DNA of 64,000 nucleotides from Streptomyces noursei. GTDB lineage: Bacteria; Actinomycetota; Actinomycetes; Streptomycetales; Streptomycetaceae. The first letter of the stretch is position 1. Every line of letters begins with the position of its first letter. Positions 25,562 through 36,022 of this stretch are shown here, piece after piece. The stretch covers positions 5,518,001 to 5,582,000 of the forward strand of contig NZ_CP070326.1 in assembly GCF_016917755.1 (NCBI RefSeq). The letters are read 5' to 3'. A program made the translations under genes and the position numbers. The notes under the pieces are model-generated. The model worked only from the letters and a program-made list of their open reading frames with translations, was not told the DNA's origin and ran no database searches.

Positions 25562-26359
25562 ATGCTGCTGACCATCGACGTGGGCAACACCCACACCGTG
25601 TTGGGCCTGTTCGACGGTGACGAGATCGTCGAGCACTGGCGGATCTCGACCGACGCCCGCCGCACCGCCGACGAACTGGCGGTGCTCCTCCAGGGCCTGA
25701 TGGGCATGCACCCGCTGCTCGGGGAAGACCTGGGCGACAACATCGAGGGCATCTCCATCTGCTCCACGGTCCCCTCGGTGCTCCACGAGCTGCGCGAGGT
25801 GACCCGTCGCTATTACGGGGACGTCCCGGCGGTCCTGGTGGAACCGGGCGTCAAGACGGGCGTGCCGATCCTCATGGACAACCCCAAGGAGGTCGGCGCC
25901 GACCGGATCATCAACGCCCTCGCGGCCGTCGAGCTGTACGGCGGCCCCGCCGTCGTCGTCGACTTCGGCACCGCGACCACGTTCGACGCGGTGAGCGCCC
26001 GCGGGGAATACGTGGGCGGCGTGATCGCCCCGGGTATCGAGATCTCCGTGGACGCGCTCGGTGTCAAGGGCGCCCAGCTCCGCAAGATCGAGCTGGCCCG
26101 GCCGCGCAGCGTGATCGGGAAGAACACCGTCGAGGCGATGCAGTCCGGCATCCTCTACGGCTTCGCCGGCCAGGTGGACGGCGTGGTGCAGCGGATGGCC
26201 CGGGAGCTGGCGGACGACCCGGACGACGTGACGGTGATCGCCACCGGCGGGCTGGCGCCGATGGTGCTCGGCGAGTCCTCGGTGATCGACGAGCACGAGC
26301 CCTGGCTGACCCTGATCGGCCTGCGGCTGGTGTACGAGCGCAACGTCGGGCGGCGGTAA
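25562..26359 (+). CDS. coaX: Type III pantothenate kinase
   Basis: A 265-residue kinase phosphorylating pantothenate, the first committed step to CoA. It shows the acetate/sugar-kinase-fold motifs MLLTIDVGNTHTVLGLFDG (phosphate loop), VGADRIINALAA, VVVDFGTATTFDAV and YVGGVIAPGIEISVDAL. Type III kinases are not feedback-inhibited by CoA and need a monovalent cation. With panC and the DUF2520 gene in the same operon, three CoA-route steps sit beside two NAD steps. The ATG at 25562 begins directly after nadC. Confidence 0.95.
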   Translation: MLLTIDVGNTHTVLGLFDGDEIVEHWRISTDARRTADELAVLLQGLMGMHPLLGEDLGDNIEGISICSTVPSVLHELREVTRRYYGDVPAVLVEPGVKTGVPILMDNPKEVGADRIINALAAVELYGGPAVVVDFGTATTFDAVSARGEYVGGVIAPGIEISVDALGVKGAQLRKIELARPRSVIGKNTVEAMQSGILYGFAGQVDGVVQRMARELADDPDDVTVIATGGLAPMVLGESSVIDEHEPWLTLIGLRLVYERNVGRR

Positions 26360-26469
26360 CCGGGGCGGCGGAGGGGCGCGGTCGGTTCCCCACTGGGGCG
26401 CCCGTGTGACGCGCGCCCCGCTGCCGCGCCACCGCATGCGAATTAAGCGGCTTTTTTCCGAATTGGTCG

Positions 26470-26475
26470 TAAAGT
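26470..26475 (+). promoter_or_regulatory. -10 hexamer TAAAGT, leaderless hypothetical gene
   Basis: TAAAGT ends six bases before the ATG at 26482. The region before it (26440-26470) is unusually A/T-rich for this window. Confidence 0.45.
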
Positions 26476-26481
26476 CGCCCC

Positions 26482-27225
26482 ATGCCAATGCCATACGGAT
26501 CCCGCGGCGGCATGGCCTTCGGCGCCGATGAGTTGCGTGTACTCCGTCGCGCCCTCGCCCATGCCCTCCAGACGACCTCTCCCGCCGCGCCCCTGGGCGC
26601 CCTCGGCGCGGACCGGTCGCAGGACGTCCAGGAATACCTCCGGCTGGCCGAGGCGGTGGACGAGGCGGTCCGCGAGGGCGCCCGCCTGCGCGCCTTCCTG
26701 CTGGCCGACCTCGCCCGCTACCGCGAAGCCCTGCCCGGTGCCGCCACCGGCTATCTCACGCGGCTCAAAGAGGCGCTGGCGGCCGGCCATGTCCCCGGCC
26801 CCGACGACCTCGCCGCGCTGCGCTCGCTGCTCGCCCGGCCCGCCGCCGAGACCGAGCGGAAGCGCCGCACCGCACTGCTGCGGCACTGCGAGCGGCTGGC
26901 CGAGCACACCGTCCGGGTCCGCCTGCGCGCGCTGCCGGGCGGGCGTTCGAGTGCCTCCCCGGACGCCCTCACCGGTGGTCGCACCGGCGGCCGTCCGCGC
27001 CCCTCGGCCGCGGCGCCCAGGAGCGTGGCGGAACCCGGCCCGGACTCCGGCGCGGACCCCAATCGGGATCCCCAACAGGAGCCGCGACCGGAGCCCCGCC
27101 GGGAACCGCCCAAGCCCGCCCCGCGCCCCAAGGCGCCGCGGCCCGACCGGCCGATCCCCACTCCCGGTGAGGTGTTTCCGCCCCGTCGGAAGCCTGTCCC
27201 GCCCCCGGAGACCCGCACCGCCTGA
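26482..27225 (+). CDS. Conserved hypothetical protein with helical core and Pro-rich tail
   Basis: A 247-residue protein not recognised beyond actinomycete hypotheticals. Residues 10-155 are predicted helical (MAFGADELRVLRRALAHAL, EYLRLAEAVDEAVREGARLR, ERKRRTALLRHCERLAEHTV). Residues 160-247 are Pro/Arg-rich, with PEPRREPPKPAPRPKAP as an example, and likely disordered. It has no signal peptide or membrane segment. A leaderless -10 supports the ATG. It stands alone between coaX and a tiny membrane protein gene. Confidence 0.65.
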   Translation: MPMPYGSRGGMAFGADELRVLRRALAHALQTTSPAAPLGALGADRSQDVQEYLRLAEAVDEAVREGARLRAFLLADLARYREALPGAATGYLTRLKEALAAGHVPGPDDLAALRSLLARPAAETERKRRTALLRHCERLAEHTVRVRLRALPGGRSSASPDALTGGRTGGRPRPSAAAPRSVAEPGPDSGADPNRDPQQEPRPEPRREPPKPAPRPKAPRPDRPIPTPGEVFPPRRKPVPPPETRTA

Positions 27226-27284
27226 GCGCTGCGTACTCTGGCTGGGTACTGTCGCGGGCTTACGCCTTGAAGGAGGCCCATGCC

Positions 27285-27464
27285 ATGGATTACGTCGCCG
27301 CGCTGCTCCCGCCCGTAGTGATGGCAGTCGCCTTCACCTGCCTGATCGTCACGATGATCAAGAGCCAGGGTGGGCAGAACAAGTCGAAGGAGGACGCGGC
27401 CGTCGACGAGGCGTTCGCCCGTGCCGAGGCCGCCGGGCAGGAGCCCAAGGCGTTCCGCGCCTGA
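27285..27464 (+). CDS. Small single-pass membrane protein (59 aa)
   Basis: Begins MDYVAALLPPVVMAVAFTCL, with one membrane segment (about residues 5-27), then an acidic/Ala-rich cytoplasmic tail (EDAAVDEAFARAEAAGQE). GAAGGAGG lies about eight to ten bases before the ATG. An in-frame TTG at 27267 would overlap that ribosome site, so it is rejected. Function unknown. The gene is short but has clear coding bias and a good ribosome site. Confidence 0.7.
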   Translation: MDYVAALLPPVVMAVAFTCLIVTMIKSQGGQNKSKEDAAVDEAFARAEAAGQEPKAFRA

Positions 27465-27597
27465 ACTGCCGCCATTTCCGGCGGGCCGCCCGCTCAGTAC
27501 GGCTCGGGATTGACCGTCCCGGGCCGTACTTCCTTTTTCCGGACCAAACGCAACGAGATCAACCGGCATTCGCGACATCTCCCACTATTCTTCTTGT

Positions 27598-28104
27598 GTG
27601 CCGAGACGCTTGGGTGATCTGGAAGACGCGGTGATGACGCGGGTCTGGGAGTGGAACCGCCCGGTCACTGTTCGAGAAGTTCTGGAGGATCTCCAGAAGG
27701 AACGGTCGATCGCCTACACCACGGTCATGACCGTATTGGACAACCTGCATCAGAAGGGCTGGGTGCGCCGCGAAGCCGAAGGCCGCGCCTATCGATATGA
27801 GGCGGTCTCCACTCGCGCCGCCTACTCGGCCGCACTCATGAACGAAGCATGGTCCGCCAGTGACAACCCCGCCGCCGCACTAGTGGCCTTCTTCGGCATG
27901 ATGTCGCCGGAACAGCGGCAAGCCCTCCGCGATGCCGTGCGGATGGTGCAGGTCGACGATCGGCCCGAAGCAGAGGAAGAACAGGCGACGGCCCGCGAAG
28001 GCGCCGGGGAACAGGCCCGGGAAGAACAGCCGCAAGCCGCGGATGAAGCGCCGGCCGGCGAAGGAGATGAACCCGGAGCGGAGGCCGGCGGCAAGGGGCG
28101 ATAG
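27598..28104 (+). CDS. BlaI/MecI/CopY-family transcriptional regulator
   Basis: A 168-residue protein with the complete N-terminal winged helix of the family (RRLGDLEDAVMTRVWEW, VTVREVLEDLQKERSIAYTT, VMTVLDNLHQKGWVRREAEG, YRYEAV), then a dimerisation helix pair to about residue 120. Unlike BlaI it has a strongly acidic Glu/Ala tail of about 45 residues. In BlaI systems a membrane peptidase (BlaR1) cleaves the repressor; no such gene is adjacent. In actinomycetes related proteins control respiration or copper genes. TATTCT six bases before the GTG indicates a leaderless message. Confidence 0.85.
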   Translation: MPRRLGDLEDAVMTRVWEWNRPVTVREVLEDLQKERSIAYTTVMTVLDNLHQKGWVRREAEGRAYRYEAVSTRAAYSAALMNEAWSASDNPAAALVAFFGMMSPEQRQALRDAVRMVQVDDRPEAEEEQATAREGAGEQAREEQPQAADEAPAGEGDEPGAEAGGKGR

Positions 28105-28113
28105 CGTCCGGGC

Positions 28114-28632
28114 ATGCCAGCGCATTCAAAAGGGCTCACCGTCCGCCGTGCCCGGACCAGCGATGTACCGGCCGTCCGCCGCCTCATCGACGCCTACGCG
28201 CACGAGGGGATCCTGCTCGACAAAGCGACCGTCACGCTTTACGAGGACATCCAGGAGTTCTGGGTGGCCGAGCGGGACGAAGACGCCGAGGTCGTCGGTT
28301 GCGGAGCACTGCACGTCATGTGGGAAGACCTGGCCGAGGTCCGTACCCTGGCGGTGGACCGGTCACAGCGGGGGACCGGAGTCGGCCACCAGGTCCTGGA
28401 CAAGCTGCTGGCCACCGCGCGGTGGCTGGGAGTGCGGCGAATTTTCTGTCTCACCTTCGAAGTCGACTTCTTCGCCAAGCACGGCTTCGTGGAGATCGGC
28501 GAGACTCCCGTAGACGGGGATGTCTACAGCGAACTGCTGCGTTCCTATGACGAGGGCGTTGCCGAGTTCCTCGGTCTCGAACGAGTGAAGCCCAACACCC
28601 TGGGCAACAGCCGCATGCTTCTGCACCTGTGA
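28114..28632 (+). CDS. GNAT acetyltransferase, ArgA-like N-acetylglutamate synthase
   Basis: A 172-residue cytoplasmic acetyltransferase. It has the GNAT core: LTVRRARTSDVPAVRRLIDAYA, VGCGALHVMWEDLAEVRTLAV (strands 4-5), acetyl-CoA loop RSQRGTGVGHQVLDKLL and FFAKHGFVEIGE. This pattern matches the short, stand-alone N-acetylglutamate synthases of actinobacteria, which begin arginine synthesis without a kinase-like domain. TAGCGT overlapping the previous stop ends six bases before the ATG, so it may have its own leaderless promoter. Assignment of the substrate is by family resemblance. Confidence 0.8.
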   Translation: MPAHSKGLTVRRARTSDVPAVRRLIDAYAHEGILLDKATVTLYEDIQEFWVAERDEDAEVVGCGALHVMWEDLAEVRTLAVDRSQRGTGVGHQVLDKLLATARWLGVRRIFCLTFEVDFFAKHGFVEIGETPVDGDVYSELLRSYDEGVAEFLGLERVKPNTLGNSRMLLHL

Positions 28633-28789
28633 TCAGCGTTCTATGTCCGAATCGCTCCCCTATCTCATGGCTACGGAAGCATGCGTTCCCCGCTCTGTGG
28701 GCAAGTGAACCCTACCCAAGGGTTTGTGTTTTTCCCGGAAAAGCGGTTTGCTTTCCGTCGTAATCCACATTCGATGAAAGGGAATCCTG

Positions 28790-29122
28790 GTGGCACAGAA
28801 GGTTCAGGTTCTTCTTGTCGACGACCTCGACGGTGGCGAGGCCAACGAGACCGTGACGTTCGCTCTCGACGGCAAGTCCTACGAGATCGACCTCTCCGAC
28901 GCCAACGCGGAGAAGCTTCGCGACGGGCTGGCCGAGTTCGTGAAGGCCGGCCGCAAGACCGGTGGCCGTTCCGCTGGCCGCGGGAAGGCCCGTGCGGCTT
29001 CCGCGGGCTCCCCGGACACCGCGAAGATCCGTGCGTGGGCGAAGGAGAACGGCTACAACGTGAATGACCGTGGCCGTGTCCCCGCCGACATTCGCGAGGC
29101 ATTCGAGAAGGCCAACGGCTGA
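28790..29122 (+). CDS. lsr2: Nucleoid-associated silencer Lsr2
   Basis: A 110-residue H-NS-like protein that coats A/T-rich DNA and silences acquired genes and specialised-metabolite clusters. The N-terminal oligomerisation strands are KVQVLLVDDLDGGEANETV and TFALDGKSYEIDLSD, with the linker helix EKLRDGLAEFVKAGR. The C-terminal DNA-binding domain is IRAWAKENGYNVNDRGRVP, with the minor-groove RGR triplet at about residues 97-99. GTG at 28790 has AAGGGA upstream. The 157-bp region before it is A/T-rich for the genome and has a short hairpin with a T-run (28708-28733) that may end the preceding gene. Confidence 0.95.
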   Translation: MAQKVQVLLVDDLDGGEANETVTFALDGKSYEIDLSDANAEKLRDGLAEFVKAGRKTGGRSAGRGKARAASAGSPDTAKIRAWAKENGYNVNDRGRVPADIREAFEKANG

Positions 29123-29754
29123 TCGCCGTACGCGCGATCAGATTGACCGTTACGAGCACGTACCAACCGGGCCCGGTGGCACTCCGTTGCCGCCGCGCTC
29201 ACGAGCCGTACGAGGTCGGGGGCGCCCCCAACGTCCCCGATTCCTGCCCCGATCCCCGTGATGGGCAGAGAATTCTCCACCTCGTACCCAGGCCGGGGAG
29301 GCCGCACCCACCCCGCGGCCTCCCGCGCGCCGCAGTCATCCGGCGCCCGGCCCTCTGAGGGGGGTGCCGGTGCGGGCATCCGCCCCCCGGCCCCACGTGC
29401 GGTGAGATCCGCCGCGAGCGTGCCCCACTCCAGCCATTCCAGGATTTCCGGGAGCTCCTCCGCGCCACCGGCCGCGATGAGCAGGAGCAATTTCGGTCGA
29501 TCCGCCGCACTCTTTTCGCCCGGTCCGGGCCGCAACAGGGCGACCGGACCGGTACGCGGCATCCGCTGCAGAACGGCGCGTCCCGCGTCGGCGGGCATCT
29601 CCAGGACGTCGAAGCGCAGGCCCGTGAGGAGTTCCACCGGATCCGTGCCGGTGGACGGCCAACCGAGCTCCTCCTCGTACCACCGGCGGACGGTGGAGAG
29701 CGGGGAGCGGGGTCGCGGAAGCGCGCAGGCCATGTCCGGTGCAACTCCCGGCAT
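29053..29754 (-). CDS. SCO3374-family protein (primase/polymerase-like fragment)
   Basis: A 233-residue protein, cytoplasmic, function unknown. It matches the conserved neighbour seen between lsr2 and clpC in Streptomyces. The first 150 residues (LSTVRRWYEEELGWPSTGTD, LLTGLRFDVLEMPADAGR, LLLLIAAGGAEELPEILEWLEWG) resemble the start of bifunctional primase/polymerase N-terminal domains; the tail is low complexity. Its 3' end overlaps lsr2 convergently by 70 bases; the overlapped residues look like shadow sequence, so the conserved part ends earlier. TAACCT six bases upstream of the ATG at 29754 points to a leaderless start. Confidence 0.65.
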   Translation of the reverse strand: MPGVAPDMACALPRPRSPLSTVRRWYEEELGWPSTGTDPVELLTGLRFDVLEMPADAGRAVLQRMPRTGPVALLRPGPGEKSAADRPKLLLLIAAGGAEELPEILEWLEWGTLAADLTARGAGGRMPAPAPPSEGRAPDDCGAREAAGWVRPPRPGYEVENSLPITGIGAGIGDVGGAPDLVRLVSAAATECHRARLVRARNGQSDRAYGDQPLAFSNASRMSAGTRPRSFTL

Positions 29755-30230
29755 CGCGGAAGGTTACGTTGCGTGTATGGAGCGTTGCATTCCGTATATT
29801 GCGGAGGGGGGCACGGGGGCATCCCGGGATGTGTGGGTGTTCGCCCGTAGCGGAGGGAAAAGGCCCGCGCCGCATGGAGTGTCAGTGGCAGCGGGTAAGA
29901 CAGTCTCAGTGGGAAGAGACGCTGTGACCGGCGCCCTCGGCAGTTCGCCGCCGCCTTTGGCCGGTGGTGGACGGTGTGTCGGCGAGGCCCGCGTTCGCCA
30001 CGGGCGTAGTGGCGGCATGCGTATATGCCTGGCCTGCGGGAACATCGTCTCGCACCATCGAGTTGGAGCAGATGTCAGCTGTTCGGCAGTAAATTTCCCC
30101 GTCGGAGCGGGGTGATCCGGACGGGTGTCGGCAGTTGGAATGAGCTGTCCCGCCCTGCGGGACTAGCATGCGGAAGGACAGGGAGGGGACCGACCCCTTA
30201 CTGCCTGACCGCTCTGAGGAGCGATTAACG
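29755..30230. other. 476-bp regulatory region upstream of clpC
   Basis: No gene with coding bias is seen on either strand. It holds the start-side promoter of the SCO3374-family gene, a CGC-N5-GCG element at 29996-30006, and GGAG before the clpC ATG. Several open frames crossing it have no ribosome site. Confidence 0.5.
29993..30006 (+). promoter_or_regulatory. Candidate ClgR activator box upstream of clpC
   Basis: GTTCGCCACGGGCG fits the GTTCGC-N5-GCG pattern known for ClgR, which activates clp and lon genes in Streptomyces. It lies 225 bases before the clpC ATG, with a TATAT-containing stretch about 15 bases downstream. Confidence 0.45.
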
Positions 30231-32756
<2,526 letters not shown>

Positions 32757-32776
32757 TCCTTACCTGAGATACGCAG

Positions 32777-32817
32777 CCGCCCCGGAACCGTTCGATCGAC
32801 GGTTCCGGGGCGGTTTT
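32777..32817 (+). terminator. Intrinsic terminator of clpC
   Basis: A perfect 14-bp stem (32777-32790 with 32800-32813), nine-base loop and a TTTTGT tail. It can also serve the convergent NACHT gene, which ends at 32834. Confidence 0.92.
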
Positions 32818-32833
32818 GTGTTGCACGGGGCCT

Positions 32834-35800
32834 TTACGTGCGGGGGCGGGGGTAGACCGTGACGTCGAGGTGGGGCGGGAGGGGGTAGACGGCGGAAGGC
32901 GTGACCCAGCAGAGGTGGAGGTCCTGAAGGGCAGCGAGGGACGCTGTGGGGGAGAGGTCGGCGGGGCCGCCGATCAGGCCGAAGAGCTGGAGCGTGCGGA
33001 TGTTGGGGAAAGCCGGGAGGGCAGAGCGCAGCAGCTCACTGAATTCAGTGAGGGAGCGGCGTCCCGTATTGAGGAGACTGAGGCGCTTCACCTGCGGGAG
33101 TTGGAGGCCCGGGGGAATGCCGGGGGAGGTTTCTCCTTCCGCCAGGCCGAAGGAGAAGGTCTCCAGGCTGTCGAGGAGGGAGAGCGCCCGCCATCGTTCC
33201 GTGGCGAAAGCGTCCGTCATCCGTTGCAGCTGGATCACTTTCAATCCCGGCCAGGAAGTGAGCCGGGAGAAGTCGGGGAGAATTCGCTGGCCGAGGACGA
33301 GAGTGGTCAAGGGGGCGTCCGTGGGGAAGGCGGCCAGGCCCTCCGGTGGGAGGGGGACGTAGAGCGTCAGGGATTCCAAGCGGCTCAAGCGGTCGAGTTC
33401 CCGCGGGGTGCGTACTCCGGTGTCGGCGCGGCCGGTGACTCCCAGGTAGCGCAGGGGCAGGTCGGCGAGCGGGGCGACGGTCTTGACGGCCGGGCAGTCC
33501 CGTAGCGTCAGGGATTCCAGTGCGGGGAAGTCGCGAAGGAACGTGAGGTCGCTGAGGCTGGGGTTGTCGGCCAGCAGCAGATCCGTGACCTGGTGCGGAT
33601 GCAAGCCGTCGAGGAGTTCTCCAGCGGTGAACTCGCCGCATACGGTGGCATGGCGCCGGCCGCCCAGAGCCTTGAATACACGGAGTTCGGCGGGTGAGGA
33701 GACGGTGACACTCACGTCGGGGGCGAGCTGCTGGATGACTTCTTCGGCATACCGGTCAGTGTCGAATTTCTGCCAGTGGAGCCCCAGTTGGGCGTGGACC
33801 GTGCGTGCGGGGTGGTTCCGGAAGGGCTTGACGCATTCCAGGGCGGCGTCGGTGCCGAGGGATGCGGCGGTGAAGATCACCTCTTGGGCCTCATCATCCT
33901 CCAACCCGTCCGGGCCGGGTAGCAGTTCCAGGACGAGCGGGCCCGCGTCGACGAGCAGGTGCGATTCCTCGCGGGTGCGCGGCGGCAGGATCACCTGTGC
34001 CCGCGCGTTGACCTCGTCCCGCACCGCCGGGTCCAGTTCCGTCGCGTGTTCCAGGCAGGCCATCGCGAGCAGGTCGGTGCGGAGCGTGCCCTTGACGAGC
34101 AATCCCCTTAGCAGTTCGGCCCGTTCGCGCGGCCGGGCATGGGCGACCGCCATCCGGATCACGTCCTCCCACTGGGAGTCCGTGGCGTGCTGCAGCAGCA
34201 GGCCGAAGTCGCCCTCCTCCACGGCGGCCTTGGCGCCCAGGTAGTCCTGGAAGGTGCGGTGGACGAAGTCGACGGTGCCGGGGGCCGGTTCGCGGAGCAG
34301 GCCGCTGCGGTGGAGGAGGTGGCGGAAGACGGTCGGGGCGTCGCCCTGGGCGGCGGCGACCGGGACGGCGGGGAGGGCGTCGGCGACGATGCGTTCGGCG
34401 CGGTCGCGGTCGAGTTCGGTGCGGCCGTTGCGGATCAGCCAGTAGGCGAGGCGCTGGAGGAGCTGGATCTGCGGCTCGTCGGCCAGCTCGACGCCGTCCG
34501 GGCCGCGCATGTCGCGTTCCCGGTCGCGGCGGGAGAGCAGCATGCTCAGGGCAGCGTCGTAGAGCTCCTTGCGGCCGTGCGGGAGGTAGCCGCGGCGGTC
34601 GCGGTGGAGGGCGCAGATCAGGCCACACATGAGGGGGTTGGTCGCGAGGCGGCCGAGGTCCGGCTTGGTGCGGACGGCGTTCAGGAGGGACTGCTCGTAG
34701 GAGTCCAGGAGCGCGGGGTCGTCGGCGTCGTGGCGGGCGGCGCGGTGCCAGCGGGAGAGAAAGGCGGCGACCTCGTTGCGGCTCATGGGGGAGAGGGTCA
34801 GTTCGTCGAAGCCGTCGGGGGCCAGCCAGTCGTCGCGGACCGCGGAGGGGCGGGTGGTGACCAGCCAAAGGTTGCCGGGGAAGGCGTCGAGGAGGTCGCG
34901 CAGCCAGCGGCGGGTGGCCTCGCGTTCGCGGTCGGGGATCTCGTCCAGGCCGTCGATCAGGAGAAGGGCACGGCCGGAGGTCAGCACGCGGTCGGCCCAG
35001 CCGGGCGGTTGCCCGCCGGAGACCGGGGAGCCGGTGGCGGCCAGGAAGCGGTCCGGGGTGGGGAGGGCGGCGCCGGCGCGGGTGAGGGTGCGCAACGGCA
35101 GGACGAAGGGGATGCGGCCGTAGAGGTGGGGGAGGGCGGTGTCGCCGACGGGTTTGGTGCAGGAGACGGCCAGCCACTGGACGAGGGTGCTCTTGCCGGA
35201 GCCGGCGACGCCGCGGAGGAGGACACGGGACCGGCCGGCCAGGGCCTGGTCGGCGGGGACGGCGGTGCGGTGCGGGAGGTCGTCGAAGGGGCCTTCCGCG
35301 CGGCTCGGGCCGGTCGCCTCCAGGCTCATGTACGCGGCGTCCAGGGGCCAGCGGTCCGGGGAGTTGTGCAGGTCGATGCCGTAGATGGTGAGCCGGCCGT
35401 GCTTGCGGGCGAGGTGGGAGAGGTAGGTCCGCTCGAAGGCGAGGTCGGCGGCGCGGGGGGACGGGTGCCGCGCGAGGAAGTCGTCGATCTTCGTGACCAG
35501 GGTGTCCAGAGTGTGGCTCTGCTGGACGAGGGTGCGCGCGATGAAGGTGGAGCGCTGGGTGAAGAAGTGGATGACGTGCAGGCAGGCGGTGGTGAGAAGG
35601 GTGTGGTGGAGGAGTTCGGCGTCCCGGGAGAGGTCGCGGGTGGCTTGAGGGGCCGCGGTGGTCAGGCACTCCGCGAGGGCCGCCGGGCCCAGCCGGACGG
35701 CCTGGACGTCGTCCATGGTCACGGTGCCGAGGGCGGCGAGGGTGCCGGCCAGGGCCGCGGCCACCGCGGCCTCCTCGTCCTCGGGGATCGGGCGTTCGCC

Positions 35801-36022
35801 GGGTGCCGCGGAGCGCACGGCGCGCCGGACCAGCTCCGCGGCCAGTTTGTGCAGGTCCTTGTCGGCGAGGCTGCGCCGCTCGCCCCTGAAGGAGACGAGG
35901 GCGGAGATGCGGACCGGGGCGTTGACGAGGCCGGCGCCAGGGCCCTCCTGGACGAAGAGTTTCTTGACGAGCGGTGCGACGACGCCGGACGCGAGCCGGG
36001 CGCCCAGTGCTGACGGGTCCAT
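32834..36022 (-). CDS. NACHT-domain NTPase with leucine-rich-repeat-like C-terminus
   Basis: A 1062-residue cytoplasmic protein with NLR-like architecture. Residues 1-260 form a helical N-terminal domain (FTQRSTFIARTLVQQSH, DFLARHPSPRAADLAFERTYL). NACHT: Walker A LLRGVAGSGKSTLVQWLA (near residue 268), Walker B ALLLIDGLDEIPDRERE (near 355), sensor VTTRPSAV, TNPLMCGLICAL and VDFVHRTFQDYLGAKA at the winged-helix end (near 600). Residues about 810-1055 have irregular Leu-rich repeats (LSDLTFLRDFPALESLTLRD, LESLTLYVP, LQLFGLIGG). Bacterial NACHT proteins of this kind defend against phage. No toxin domain is recognised. The gene is alone and faces clpC. Confidence 0.9.
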   Translation of the reverse strand: MDPSALGARLASGVVAPLVKKLFVQEGPGAGLVNAPVRISALVSFRGERRSLADKDLHKLAAELVRRAVRSAAPGERPIPEDEEAAVAAALAGTLAALGTVTMDDVQAVRLGPAALAECLTTAAPQATRDLSRDAELLHHTLLTTACLHVIHFFTQRSTFIARTLVQQSHTLDTLVTKIDDFLARHPSPRAADLAFERTYLSHLARKHGRLTIYGIDLHNSPDRWPLDAAYMSLEATGPSRAEGPFDDLPHRTAVPADQALAGRSRVLLRGVAGSGKSTLVQWLAVSCTKPVGDTALPHLYGRIPFVLPLRTLTRAGAALPTPDRFLAATGSPVSGGQPPGWADRVLTSGRALLLIDGLDEIPDREREATRRWLRDLLDAFPGNLWLVTTRPSAVRDDWLAPDGFDELTLSPMSRNEVAAFLSRWHRAARHDADDPALLDSYEQSLLNAVRTKPDLGRLATNPLMCGLICALHRDRRGYLPHGRKELYDAALSMLLSRRDRERDMRGPDGVELADEPQIQLLQRLAYWLIRNGRTELDRDRAERIVADALPAVPVAAAQGDAPTVFRHLLHRSGLLREPAPGTVDFVHRTFQDYLGAKAAVEEGDFGLLLQHATDSQWEDVIRMAVAHARPRERAELLRGLLVKGTLRTDLLAMACLEHATELDPAVRDEVNARAQVILPPRTREESHLLVDAGPLVLELLPGPDGLEDDEAQEVIFTAASLGTDAALECVKPFRNHPARTVHAQLGLHWQKFDTDRYAEEVIQQLAPDVSVTVSSPAELRVFKALGGRRHATVCGEFTAGELLDGLHPHQVTDLLLADNPSLSDLTFLRDFPALESLTLRDCPAVKTVAPLADLPLRYLGVTGRADTGVRTPRELDRLSRLESLTLYVPLPPEGLAAFPTDAPLTTLVLGQRILPDFSRLTSWPGLKVIQLQRMTDAFATERWRALSLLDSLETFSFGLAEGETSPGIPPGLQLPQVKRLSLLNTGRRSLTEFSELLRSALPAFPNIRTLQLFGLIGGPADLSPTASLAALQDLHLCWVTPSAVYPLPPHLDVTVYPRPRT

